Assembly (NCBI RefSeq): GCF_900107045.1
Contig: NZ_FNON01000012.1
Coordinates: 1 to 64,000 of the forward strand
DNA length: 64,000 bases
DNA from: Amycolatopsis xylanica
Lineage (GTDB): Bacteria > Actinomycetota > Actinomycetes > Mycobacteriales > Pseudonocardiaceae
Direction: 5' to 3'
The position numbers and the translations under genes were made by a program. Positions 1-8,256 of this stretch are shown here, piece by piece. The notes under the pieces were generated by a model. It had not been told where the DNA came from, made no database searches, and saw nothing but the letters and a program-made list of their open reading frames with translations. The stretch's first letter is position 1. The number at the start of each line of letters is the position of its first letter.

Positions 1-325
1 GTTTTACTGCTCTCAAAGGAACCTCAAAACGAGGTTCTATATATAAGCTCTACTGGCTTAGTTCACTAGCACACTGTTGAGTTCTCAAGCAACACGCTTG
101 GGATCGCGCCGCAAGCGGCCTTATCCCTAGCGATAATTCCTAGCAGTTTTTGTGGGACCGCCCACTCCATCGCCTGAGGCGAGAGCTTGGTTCGCGAGTC
201 CCGGTCGGCCGCCCGGTTTCCCTGGCGACTTGGAGAACTTTACACGCCCGATCGGGGCCCGAAACAGGGGGGTACCTTAACCGCGAAACCCCAGGTCAAG
301 CCCCTGTTTCGGGCCGAAAGCCCGA
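1..325 (-). promoter_or_regulatory. 5' leader and promoter region of a ribosomal RNA operon (16S lies beyond the left edge)
   Basis: There is no gene in this stretch. Read on the minus strand, 70-95 gives TTGAGAACTCAACAGTGTGC with flanks, the conserved element before 16S rRNA in actinobacterial rrn operons (antitermination boxA area and RNase III processing stem). Another stem, AACCTCGTTTTGAGGTT, lies at 20-36. A good -35 box TTGACC is at 294-299. Its partner is uncertain: TAAGGT at 274-279 is only 14 nt away, and TAAAGT at 237-242 could belong to a second start. The 16S gene itself would begin left of base 1. That this is an rrn leader is recognition from memory; the start points are inference. 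Confidence 0.75.
256..315. repeat. 15-bp perfect inverted repeat around the rrn -35 box
   Basis: GGCCCGAAACAGGGG at 256-270 is the exact reverse complement of 301-315, with a 30-nt loop at 271-300. It starts 11 nt after the tyrS stop and could act as the tyrS terminator, but no T-run follows on the minus strand. The loop contains the TTGACC box at 294-299, so the arms bracket the presumed rrn promoter. Confidence 0.7.
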
Positions 326-1600
326 TCAGCCGCGCAGGCGGACCCCGGACAGGTTCCGCTTGCCCTTGCGCACGACGAGCCACTGCCCGTGCAGCGCCCC
401 GTCCAGCGACGGCTTCCACTCCTCGTCGGTCACCTTCACGTTGTTCACGTACGCCCCGCCTTCCTTGACGGTGCGACGCGCGGCGCCCTTGCTGTCGACA
501 AGCCCGCCGGCCAGCAGGAGATCCACGATCGTCGGCTCGTCCGACACCTTGACCTCGCCCGAAGGCACCTCGGCCAGCGCGGCTTCCAGCGTCCGCGCGT
601 CCAGCTCGGCCAGCTCACCGCGGCCGAACAGCGCGCCCGAAGCCGCGATGACCTGCCGCGTGTTCTCCTCGCCGTGCACCAGCGTGGTGAACTCTTCGGC
701 CAGCCGCTTCTGCGCGGCACGCAGGTGCGGCCGCTCGGCGGTGTCCTGCTCGAGCGCGGCGATCTCCTCCTGCGAGAGGAACGAGAACATCCGCAGGTAC
801 CGGATGACGTCGGCGTCGCCCACGTTCACGAAGTACTGGAACCACGCGTACGGCGAGGTCATCTCCGGGTCGAGCCACAGGTTCCCGCCGCCGGTCGACT
901 TGCCGAACTTGCGGCCTTCCGCGTCGGTGACCAGCGGTGCGGTCAGCGCGTGCACGCTCTCGCTCTTGACCCGGCGGATCAGGTCGACGCCGCCGACGAG
1001 GTTCCCCCACTGGTCGGACCCGCCGACCTGCAGCTTGCAGCCGTGCTTCTCGTTCAGCTTCAGGTAGTCCTGCGACTGCAGCAGCAGGTAGCTGAACTCG
1101 GTGTACGACATGCCGTCGGTCTCGAGACGGCGCTTCACCGTCTCCCGGTTCAGCATCGTGTTGACCGGGAAGTGCTTGCCGACGTCACGCAGGAACTCGA
1201 GCACGCTCTGCGGCCCGGTCCAGTCCAGGTTGTTCTCGATGATCGCGCCGTTCGACGGCAGGTCGAAGTCCACGAACCGCTCGAGCTGCCCGCGGATGCG
1301 CTCGGCCCACTCCCCCACCACGTCGAGCGTGTTGAGCGTGCGCTCGCCGGTGTCGCGCGGGTCGCCGATCATGCCGGTGGCGCCGCCCGCCAGCGCGATC
1401 GGCCGGTGCCCGGCGCGCTGGAACCGCGCGAGCATCAGCAACGGGACGAGGTTGCCGGCGTGCAGGCTGGGCGCGGTCGGGTCGAAGCCGCAATAGAGAG
1501 TGATCGGTCCCTGGTCGAGATCGCGGCGCAGCGCGTCGATGTCGGTGGACTGCGCGATCAGGCCGCGCCAGGACAGCTCGTCAAGGATGTGTTCACTCAC
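326..1600 (-). CDS. tyrS: Tyrosyl-tRNA synthetase
   Basis: This enzyme charges tRNA-Tyr with tyrosine in the cytoplasm. The 424-residue protein has the usual bacterial TyrRS length. The class I HIGH-equivalent motif is SLHAGN at residues 45-50 after the PTAP turn. The KMSKS-equivalent KFGKS is at 231-235, preceded by the tyrosine-pocket segment QVGGSDQWGN at 191-200. The last 70 or so residues are an S4-type RNA-binding domain (SKGAARRTVKEGGAYVN). The start is GTG at 1600. It lies upstream of and in the same direction as the rRNA operon, an arrangement that groups two translation functions. Confidence 0.97.
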   Translation of the reverse strand: MSEHILDELSWRGLIAQSTDIDALRRDLDQGPITLYCGFDPTAPSLHAGNLVPLLMLARFQRAGHRPIALAGGATGMIGDPRDTGERTLNTLDVVGEWAERIRGQLERFVDFDLPSNGAIIENNLDWTGPQSVLEFLRDVGKHFPVNTMLNRETVKRRLETDGMSYTEFSYLLLQSQDYLKLNEKHGCKLQVGGSDQWGNLVGGVDLIRRVKSESVHALTAPLVTDAEGRKFGKSTGGGNLWLDPEMTSPYAWFQYFVNVGDADVIRYLRMFSFLSQEEIAALEQDTAERPHLRAAQKRLAEEFTTLVHGEENTRQVIAASGALFGRGELAELDARTLEAALAEVPSGEVKVSDEPTIVDLLLAGGLVDSKGAARRTVKEGGAYVNNVKVTDEEWKPSLDGALHGQWLVVRKGKRNLSGVRLRG

Positions 1601-1623
1601 GCCTTAGATCCTCGCGCACCTGG

Positions 1624-2256
1624 TCAAGCCGAAATCGACCGGGTGCGGCGCTTTCCACCTCTGCGGTACGTGGAGACCGCGGGCGAGCCATCGATCCAGA
1701 ACCGCCACGGCGTGTCCATCGCCATCGCGACGCCGACCCGCGGCCCCGACTTGATCTGGGACTCCGGAACCTCGTCACCGGTGTACAGCCGCACGGGCGA
1801 CGCCGGATCGAGCAGATCGGCGCCGTCCTGTGCCTTGTCGAGCCGCAAGGCCGAGGTCAGGATCGCCGGGCCTTTCGCCAGTTCGATCGGTCCGCGCGCG
1901 GTCGGCCTTCGCTTGCGCACGATGTCCGCACCGGACACCACTTCACCGGCTCGCAGCAGCACGGCGCCCGCGTGCCCGTCGAAACTGCCGACGACGTTCG
2001 CGCAGAAGTGCATGCCGTAGACGAAGTAGACGTAGAGGAACCCGGCCGGTCCCCACATGACCGCGTTGCGTGGCGTCTTGCCTCGATAGCAGTGCGACGC
2101 CGGGTCGTCTTGGCCGCGATAAGCCTCGACCTCGACGAGCCGGACGGCGACCGTGCCGTCGGGGCCGGTCGACTCGATCACCGAGCCGAGCAGGAGTTTC
2201 GCCAGGTCAACGGGATCTATCGAGAGCTCTTCGCGGGTGAACAACCTCACCGGCAC
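1624..2256 (-). CDS. DNA-3-methyladenine glycosylase (AAG/MPG family)
   Basis: This base-excision repair enzyme removes alkylated purines such as 3-methyladenine. The 210-residue protein carries the family core: VEVEAYRGQDDPASHCYRG near residues 42-60, which holds the catalytic Glu, followed by TPRNAVMWGPAGFLYVYFVYG. The length matches bacterial AAG proteins. It starts with GTG at 2256 and overlaps the end of the upstream secreted-protein gene by 10 bp, so the two are probably co-transcribed. The next gene downstream, 23 bp away, is tyrS. Nothing in the sequence points to an alkylation-specific promoter. Confidence 0.93.
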   Translation of the reverse strand: MPVRLFTREELSIDPVDLAKLLLGSVIESTGPDGTVAVRLVEVEAYRGQDDPASHCYRGKTPRNAVMWGPAGFLYVYFVYGMHFCANVVGSFDGHAGAVLLRAGEVVSGADIVRKRRPTARGPIELAKGPAILTSALRLDKAQDGADLLDPASPVRLYTGDEVPESQIKSGPRVGVAMAMDTPWRFWIDGSPAVSTYRRGGKRRTRSISA

Positions 2257-3296
2257 TGCCAGGCCGCTGGCTCGCGGTTGACCTGCCCGGCGACGGTGTT
2301 GTCGTCGCCGACCGCCGTGACGTAGCCGTAGTCCCGCTCACCCATGGCGAGCTGGTCCACCGTCGCTTCGGAGTGCCGCCACACGGCGGGCCGCTGGCTG
2401 GGGCCGGTCCCGGTGCCCGTGGAGCCGATGATCAGCCCCGACGAGTTGATGCCGACGGCGGTGGTCCCGTTGGGCAGCTCGACCGGGGAGGACCCGTCCC
2501 AGTACAACGCGTGGGCATTCCCCTCCATCGGCGCGTCCGCGACAGGCGTGCTTTCCGTCTGCTCCACGGGCGGAAGCGCGTAGCCGACGACCTTGCCGCC
2601 GCGGATCGCGGTGGCCCTGGCGCCGTGCAGCCCGTCCGGGGTCGCGAGCGGCCGCAGCTCGCCGTTCACCCACAGCGCCGGCCCGTTCTCGTGGTTGAGC
2701 AGGATCGTGCCGTCGTCGTCGAGGTCGACGGCGTCGTAGCGGTCGCCGATGTCGAGCACCGACGGCACGCCCGAACGCCAGACCACCCTGCGGAGGGTGG
2801 CCTTGTCGGACACCGTGCCGAGAATGTCGCCACGCGCGTTGATCGCGGTGGCGTGCGATTCGGAATAGCCGTCCGGCAGCGGGAGCAGGTCGAACTTGCC
2901 GTTCTTGAGTGCGTACGCCCGGTTGGCACGGGCCTGCTCGTCGAGCGCCACTCCCACGATCGTGCCAGCGCCGTTCATGTCGGTCACCGTGGCGCCGCTC
3001 AGCCCAGGCGGGCTGCCGACCACGGTCATCGCGCCCTTCGACCAGGTCACCACGCCGGACCGGTCGCCGAAGCCCGCGTAACCGTCGTGCCCGTCGGCAC
3101 CGGTGACCTGCACGAGGACGTCACCGGTTCCCGACGGCTTCGGCAGCTGCCGAACGGTCCAAGCGCAGTTCGCGGCGGCAGCCGCCACGGGCAGCTCACC
3201 GACGACGATCGCCGGTCCGGCTCCGGAGGCGATGCTCAAGACCACCAGGCCCGTGGTCATCGCGACGGCCGAGCGGGTGATCACTGACTTGCGCAT
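2247..3296 (-). CDS. Secreted protein of unknown function, propeller-like repeats
   Basis: The function is not recognised. The chosen ATG at 3296 puts a signal peptide first: MRKSVITR, a hydrophobic run, then an alanine-rich cleavage region near residue 40. The mature part has repeated units built around G-x-I-x-G and AxAINARGDILGTV-like segments, such as DMNGAGTIVGVA, INARGDILGTV, LDDDGTILL and INSSGLIIGS. These resemble the HAF/NHL-like extracellular repeats of actinomycete secreted propellers. The two Cys residues (NCAW near the mature start, WQCR at the C-terminus) could close a propeller ring by a disulfide; that is inference. The protein has 349 residues. Its start is 39 bp from the stop of argH, on the same strand. 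Confidence 0.6.
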   Translation of the reverse strand: MRKSVITRSAVAMTTGLVVLSIASGAGPAIVVGELPVAAAAANCAWTVRQLPKPSGTGDVLVQVTGADGHDGYAGFGDRSGVVTWSKGAMTVVGSPPGLSGATVTDMNGAGTIVGVALDEQARANRAYALKNGKFDLLPLPDGYSESHATAINARGDILGTVSDKATLRRVVWRSGVPSVLDIGDRYDAVDLDDDGTILLNHENGPALWVNGELRPLATPDGLHGARATAIRGGKVVGYALPPVEQTESTPVADAPMEGNAHALYWDGSSPVELPNGTTAVGINSSGLIIGSTGTGTGPSQRPAVWRHSEATVDQLAMGERDYGYVTAVGDDNTVAGQVNREPAAWQCR

Positions 3297-3334
3297 GGCG
3301 AAGAGGGTAACGGTCTCCACTGACGGGTGATCGC

Positions 3335-4738
3335 CTAACCGAGCCATTCACGGATGCTCGAAACCCGCTCGACCAGCCGCGTCCGCTGTTCGGCTACACG
3401 ATCGGGTGAGGTTCCGCCGCGCGAGTTCCGCGACCGGACCGAGCCTTCGACGGTGAGAACCTCACGGACCTGCGAGGTCAGTGCGGGATTGATTTTCTCG
3501 AACTCCTCGTCGGTCAGCTCGTCGAGACCGACGCCGCGCGCCTCGGCGACCCGCACGCTCTCCCCCGCCGCCTCGTGCGCGACGCGGAACGGCACGCCCT
3601 GGCGGACCAGCCACTCGGCGATGTCGGTGGCCAGCGTGAACCCGGCAGGCGCCAGCTCGGCGAGCCGCTCGGTGTGGAAGGTCAGCGTGCCGAGCATCCC
3701 GGCGAGCGCGGGGAACAGCAGCTCCAGCTGGTCGACGGAGTCGAAGACCGGCTCCTTGTCCTCCTGCAGGTCCCGGTTGTACGCCAGCGGCTGCGCCTTC
3801 AAGGTCGCCAGCAGCCCCGTGAGGTTGCCGATGAGACGGCCGGCCTTGCCGCGGGTCAGCTCCGCGACGTCGGGGTTCTTCTTCTGCGGCATGATCGAGC
3901 TGCCGGTCGCCCAGGCGTCGTCCAGCGTCACGTAGCCGAATTCGGCGGTGTTCCAGATGATCACCTCTTCGGCGATCCGCGACAGGTTCACCGCGAGCAT
4001 GGTCACCGCGAACGCGAACTCGGCGGCGAAATCACGCGAAGCGGTGCCGTCGATGGAGTTGTCGACGCTGGTGTCGAAGCCCAGCTCGGCGGCGACGGAC
4101 TCGGGGTCGAGTCCGAGCGACGAACCGGCCAAAGCGCCTGAGCCATAAGGGGATTCCGCGGTGCGGATGTCCCAGTCACGCAGACGGCCGACGTCACGCA
4201 GCAGCGCCTGGCAGTGCGCCTGGAGGTGGTGCGCGAGCAGCACCGGCTGTGCGTGCTGCAGGTGGGTGCGGCCGGGCATGATCGCGTCCGGATAGCGCTG
4301 TGCTTGGGAGACAAGGGCTTCCACGACATCCAGGGTCCCGGCGATGATCCGGCGGGCGGCGTCGCGCAGGAACATGCGGAACAGCGTGGCGACCTGGTCG
4401 TTGCGCGACCGGCCCGCCCGCAGCTTGCCGCCGAGCTCGGTGCCGGCGCGCTCGATCAGGCCACGCTCCAGCGCGGTGTGGACGTCTTCGTCGGCGAGCA
4501 CCGGGGTGAACGCGCCGGACTCGACGTCGGCGGCGAGCGTGTCGAGCGCGGCGAGCATGCCGACCAGCTCGTCGTCGGTGAGCAGCCCGGCCTTGCGCAG
4601 CACGCGGGCGTGCGCACGCGAGCCCGCGATGTCGTACGGCGCGAGCCGCCAGTCGAAGTGGGTCGACAGGCTCAACGCCGCCATGGCTTCGGCGGGACCG
4701 CTGGCGAATCGCCCGCCCCACAACTGGATGCCGCTCAA
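3335..4738 (-). CDS. argH: Argininosuccinate lyase
   Basis: This enzyme catalyses the last step of arginine synthesis, splitting argininosuccinate into arginine and fumarate. The fumarase/aspartase-superfamily signature is present as GSSIMPQKKNPD about two thirds along the protein, and GRSRNDQVAT lies near the N-terminus. I chose TTG at 4738 (467 residues) because AAAGGGAG lies 5 nt before it and the protein then begins at the conserved SGIQLWGGRFASGP. An ATG at 4780 would add 14 residues and overlap argR by 31 bp. argR precedes it directly; argG, which often sits between them in actinomycetes, is missing from this window. Confidence 0.95.
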   Translation of the reverse strand: MSGIQLWGGRFASGPAEAMAALSLSTHFDWRLAPYDIAGSRAHARVLRKAGLLTDDELVGMLAALDTLAADVESGAFTPVLADEDVHTALERGLIERAGTELGGKLRAGRSRNDQVATLFRMFLRDAARRIIAGTLDVVEALVSQAQRYPDAIMPGRTHLQHAQPVLLAHHLQAHCQALLRDVGRLRDWDIRTAESPYGSGALAGSSLGLDPESVAAELGFDTSVDNSIDGTASRDFAAEFAFAVTMLAVNLSRIAEEVIIWNTAEFGYVTLDDAWATGSSIMPQKKNPDVAELTRGKAGRLIGNLTGLLATLKAQPLAYNRDLQEDKEPVFDSVDQLELLFPALAGMLGTLTFHTERLAELAPAGFTLATDIAEWLVRQGVPFRVAHEAAGESVRVAEARGVGLDELTDEEFEKINPALTSQVREVLTVEGSVRSRNSRGGTSPDRVAEQRTRLVERVSSIREWLG

Positions 4739-4749
4739 GGTGCTCCCTT

Positions 4750-5238
4750 TCAAGAAGTGTGTTCGGACCGGTTCGCCCACGCGGTGAACCGTTCGGCCAG
4801 ATCCTTGCCGGTCAGCGGCTCTCTGGCGATGACCGCGACCGTGTCGTCGCCCGCGATCGAGCCGACGACCTCTTCGAGCGCCGCCCTGTCGATGGCGCTG
4901 GCCAGGAACTGCGCCGCGCCCGGCGGGGTGCGCAGTACCGTCAGGTTCCCCGACGAGTCCACGGACACGAGCAGTTCGGCGAGCAGGCGGGACAGTCGCG
5001 AGGTGCCGCCCTGGACACCGCGGACCGGGCTGCCGTCCTCCGGGATCACGTAGATCGGAGCGCCCGAGTCCGCGCCGCGCAGCTTGACCGCGCCGAGTTC
5101 GTCGAGGTCACGCGACAGCGTCGCCTGGGTGACCTCGACCCCTTCGGCGGCGAGTAGCTTCGCCAGTTCCGTCTGGCTCCGAATGGCCATCGTGGACACC
5201 AGCTCCGAGATCCGCGCCTGCCTGCCAGCCCTGGTCAT
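4750..5238 (-). CDS. argR: Arginine repressor ArgR
   Basis: This hexameric repressor senses arginine and binds ARG boxes. The N-terminal winged helix is visible in SQTELAKLLAAEGVEVTQAT and SRDLDELGAV. The C-terminal oligomerisation and arginine-binding domain carries the IAGDDTVAVIA segment. The start is ATG at 5238 (162 residues), preceded by GGAGG and overlapping the argF stop in an ATGA arrangement. A longer in-frame start at 5313 lies inside argF and is unlikely. The operator before argC at 10427-10453 is its expected target, so ArgR would control its own operon. Confidence 0.95.
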   Translation of the reverse strand: MTRAGRQARISELVSTMAIRSQTELAKLLAAEGVEVTQATLSRDLDELGAVKLRGADSGAPIYVIPEDGSPVRGVQGGTSRLSRLLAELLVSVDSSGNLTVLRTPPGAAQFLASAIDRAALEEVVGSIAGDDTVAVIAREPLTGKDLAERFTAWANRSEHTS

Positions 5239-6164
5239 CGTCGTTCTGCCTCCTGGAACAGCCAGACGAGCAGCGCCTTCTGGGCGTGCAGGCGATTTTC
5301 CGCCTCGTCCCACACGGCGCTGGCGGGCCCGTCGATGACCTCGTCGGTGATCTCCCAGCCGCGGTGCGCTGGCAGGCAGTGCAACACGATCGCGTCGTCG
5401 GCCGCGCGGGCCAGCAACGTGGAGTTGATCTGCAGCTGCCGGAACGGGCCGACCCGGTCGAGGCCGTCGTTCTCCTGGCCCATCGAGGTCCAGGTGTCGG
5501 TGACCAGCACGTCGGCGCCGTCGACCGCGGCGTGCGGGTCGGTGAAGGACGTGATGCTGCCGCCGGTCTCGGCCGCGCGCTTCTTCGCGTCCAAGGTCAC
5601 GCCCTGGTCCGGCTGGAAACCCTCCGGCGAGACGACGCGGACGTGCATGCCCGCGGTCGCGCCGCCGAGCAGGAATGAGTGGGCCATGTTGTTCGCGCCG
5701 TCGCCGAGGTAGGTGACGGTGACCCCGGCCAGCTTGCCCTTGCGCTCGCGGATGGTCTGCAGGTCGGTGAGCACCTGGCAGGGGTGGAACTCGTCGGTCA
5801 GCGCGTTGATCACCGGGATCCGGCTGACCGAGGCCATCGCGTCCATGCGCTTCTGCGCGAACGTCCGCCAGACGACGGCGTCGACGTAGCGCGACAGGAC
5901 GCGGGAGGTGTCCTCGATCGTCTCCTCGCGGCCGAGCTGCATGGCGCGGCCGTCGACGATGATCGGGTGCCCGCCGAGCTGATGGATGCCGACGTCGAAG
6001 GACAGCCGGGTGCGCGTCGAATTCTTCTCGAAGATCGCGGCGACCGACTTGCCCTTGAGCGCCTGCGAGCTGTGCGGCTCGGCCTTCAGCTTGTCGGCGA
6101 GGTCGAGGATGTCCGCCTGCTCCTGCGGGGATAGGTCGTCGTCACGGAGGAAGTGCCTGGGCAT
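5235..6164 (-). CDS. argF: Ornithine carbamoyltransferase
   Basis: It converts ornithine and carbamoyl phosphate to citrulline. The protein has 309 residues. The carbamoyl-phosphate site STRTRLSFDVG lies near residues 50-60, and the C-terminal HCLPAHRG is the ornithine-loop motif. DTWTSMGQE matches the D-x-W-x-SMG motif of the family. The start ATG at 6164 shares one base with the argD stop (TGATG), and the gene overlaps argR at its end. It is an anabolic OTC by context. Confidence 0.96.
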   Translation of the reverse strand: MPRHFLRDDDLSPQEQADILDLADKLKAEPHSSQALKGKSVAAIFEKNSTRTRLSFDVGIHQLGGHPIIVDGRAMQLGREETIEDTSRVLSRYVDAVVWRTFAQKRMDAMASVSRIPVINALTDEFHPCQVLTDLQTIRERKGKLAGVTVTYLGDGANNMAHSFLLGGATAGMHVRVVSPEGFQPDQGVTLDAKKRAAETGGSITSFTDPHAAVDGADVLVTDTWTSMGQENDGLDRVGPFRQLQINSTLLARAADDAIVLHCLPAHRGWEITDEVIDGPASAVWDEAENRLHAQKALLVWLFQEAERR

Positions 6165-7339
6165 CAAAGGTCCTTTGTGGTGGTTTCGAGCGCGTCGAGG
6201 AAGCCGTCGGCCTGCTCGGCGGACAGGGTCAGCGGGGGCGCCAGCCGGATCGTGTCGGGTTGGATCGGGTTGACGAGGTACCCGGCCTCCTGCATCGCCT
6301 GCGCGACGGTGGCGGAGACGGGCTTGCGCAGGCCGATGCCGATCAGCAGCCCGGCGCCTCGGACGCCCGCGACGAACGGGAGCTGCTCGGCGCGGGCCGC
6401 GATGTCCTTGCCCAGCGCGGAAACGTGGTCGAGCAGATCGTCTTTGATGATGGTCTTGATGACCGCGAGCCCGGCCGCGCAGCACACCGGGTTGCCGCCG
6501 AAGGTGGTGCCGTGGTGGCCGGGCTTCATCAGGTCCGCCGCCGCGCCGACGCCGATGGTGGCGCCGAGCGGGAGCCCGCCGCCGAGGCCCTTGGCCAGCG
6601 TGAACACGTCGGGGACGATCCCGGCCTGCTGGAAGGCGAACCAGGTGCCGAGGCGCCCGATCCCGGTCTGGACCTCGTCGAGGATGAGCAGCGCGCCGTT
6701 GTCCTTGGTGATGTCGCGCGCGGCCTGCAGGAAGCCGTCCGGAGCCGGGATGACCCCGCCCTCGCCGAGGATCGGCTCGATGATGACGGCCGCGGTTTCG
6801 GTGTCCACGGCGGCTTTCAGCGCGTCGACGTCGCCGAACGGCAGATGCGTGACACCGGGCACCAGCGGCTTGAACGGGTCGCGCTTGCCGGGCTGGCCGG
6901 TGAGCGTCAGCGCGCCCATCGTGCGGCCGTGGAACGCGCCGTCGAACGCGATGATCTTGGTGCGGCCGGTGAGCCTGCTGATCTTCAGCGCCGCCTCGTT
7001 GGCCTCCGCGCCGGAGTTCACGAAGAGCACCTTGGCGTTGCCCGCGAGGCTAGCGACGTCGACCAGCGCCTCGGCGAGTTCGACCGCGACCGGGTTCACG
7101 TACAGGTTCGAGACGTGCCCGAACTTCGCGATCTGCTCGCTGACCGCCTTGACGACCGCGGGGTGCGCCTGGCCGAGCGCGTTGGTGGCGATGCCGCCCA
7201 CCAGGTCCACATAGGACTTTCCGTCGGCGTCCCACACCAGCGCGCCCTCACCTCGGACGAGGGTCAGCTGCGGGGTTCCGTAGTTGTCCATCAGCGCGGA
7301 CTTCCAGTGCGCCTGGCCGTCTACATTGGACTCGATCAT
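6164..7339 (-). CDS. argD: Acetylornithine aminotransferase
   Basis: This PLP-dependent class III aminotransferase makes N-acetylornithine from N-acetylglutamate semialdehyde. It has 391 residues. The cofactor-binding ILDEVQTGIGRLG and the lysine in FTLAKGLGGGLPLGA are the class III signature. The substrate-binding NSGAEANEAALK lies upstream. The start at 7339 overlaps the argB stop by 4 bp, so translation is probably coupled through argB-argD-argF-argR. Confidence 0.96.
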   Translation of the reverse strand: MIESNVDGQAHWKSALMDNYGTPQLTLVRGEGALVWDADGKSYVDLVGGIATNALGQAHPAVVKAVSEQIAKFGHVSNLYVNPVAVELAEALVDVASLAGNAKVLFVNSGAEANEAALKISRLTGRTKIIAFDGAFHGRTMGALTLTGQPGKRDPFKPLVPGVTHLPFGDVDALKAAVDTETAAVIIEPILGEGGVIPAPDGFLQAARDITKDNGALLILDEVQTGIGRLGTWFAFQQAGIVPDVFTLAKGLGGGLPLGATIGVGAAADLMKPGHHGTTFGGNPVCCAAGLAVIKTIIKDDLLDHVSALGKDIAARAEQLPFVAGVRGAGLLIGIGLRKPVSATVAQAMQEAGYLVNPIQPDTIRLAPPLTLSAEQADGFLDALETTTKDL

Positions 7340-8256
7340 GGCAGCTCATCCTCCGGAAAAACCATTGTCCCGATCCCCCTCGACGTGAACACTTCCAGCA
7401 GCACGGAATGGGCCAGCCGTCCGTCGATCACGTGGGCGCGGCTGACCCCGCCTCGGACCGCGCGGACACAGGCCTCCATTTTCGGGATCATGCCGCTGGC
7501 CAGCCCGGGGAGCAGCTGCTCCAGCCGGTCCACCCGGATCCGGTCGACGAGCGAGGACCGGTCGGGCCAGTTCGCGTACAGGCCTTCGACGTCGGTGAGC
7601 ACGACGAGCTTCTCGGCGCCGAGCGCGGCGGCCAGCGCGCCTGCCGCGGTGTCGGCGTTGACGTTGTGGACGGTGCCGTCGATGTCGGGGGCCACGGTGG
7701 ACACCACGGGGATCCGGCCTGCGTTGACGATGTCGAGCACCGCGTCCGGGTTGACCGTGGCGACCTCGCCGACCAGCCCGATGTCGACGGCCTCGCCGTT
7801 GACCGTGGCCTGCTTGCGCTCGGCGGTGAACAGCTGCGCGTCCTCGCCGGAGATGCCGACGGCGTACGGGCCGTGCTTGTTGATCAGCCCGACCAGCTCC
7901 CGGCTGACCTGGCCGACCAGGACCATCCGGACGATGTCCATCGTCTCCGGGGTGGTGACGCGCAGGCCGCCCTTGAACTCGCCTTCGATGCCGAGCCTGG
8001 TCAGCATCGAGGTGATCTGCGGGCCGCCGCCGTGCACCACGACCGGCTTCAGCCCGGCGAGCCGCAGGAAGACCATGTCCTCGGCGAACGCCTGCTTGAG
8101 CTCGTCGTCGATCATCGCGTTGCCGCCGTACTTCACGACGACCGTCGCGCCGTGGAACCGCTGCAGCCAGGGCAGCGCCTCGATCAGCACGCCCGCTTTT
8201 TCGGCGGCCAGCGCGAGCCGCTCGTCTGCGGGGATCAGTGATTCGGAAGGGCTCAT
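7336..8256 (-). CDS. argB: Acetylglutamate kinase
   Basis: It phosphorylates N-acetylglutamate at the gamma-carboxylate. The 306-residue protein belongs to the amino-acid kinase fold. VVKYGGNAM holds the ATP-binding Lys and the glycine turn, VVHGGGPQI is the second glycine loop, and the C-terminal half has IPKMEACVRAVRGGVSRAH and VLLEVFTSRGIGTMV. The length and a longer N-terminal helix are those of arginine-inhibited NAGKs, so feedback inhibition by arginine is expected. It overlaps argJ and argD by 4 bp on each side. Confidence 0.96.
   Translation of the reverse strand: MSPSESLIPADERLALAAEKAGVLIEALPWLQRFHGATVVVKYGGNAMIDDELKQAFAEDMVFLRLAGLKPVVVHGGGPQITSMLTRLGIEGEFKGGLRVTTPETMDIVRMVLVGQVSRELVGLINKHGPYAVGISGEDAQLFTAERKQATVNGEAVDIGLVGEVATVNPDAVLDIVNAGRIPVVSTVAPDIDGTVHNVNADTAAGALAAALGAEKLVVLTDVEGLYANWPDRSSLVDRIRVDRLEQLLPGLASGMIPKMEACVRAVRGGVSRAHVIDGRLAHSVLLEVFTSRGIGTMVFPEDELP

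Noticed and set aside
4739..4780. ATG at 4780 as the argH start
   Set aside because: It overlaps argR by 31 bp and lacks a ribosome site, whereas TTG at 4738 has AAAGGGAG and begins at the conserved N-terminus.
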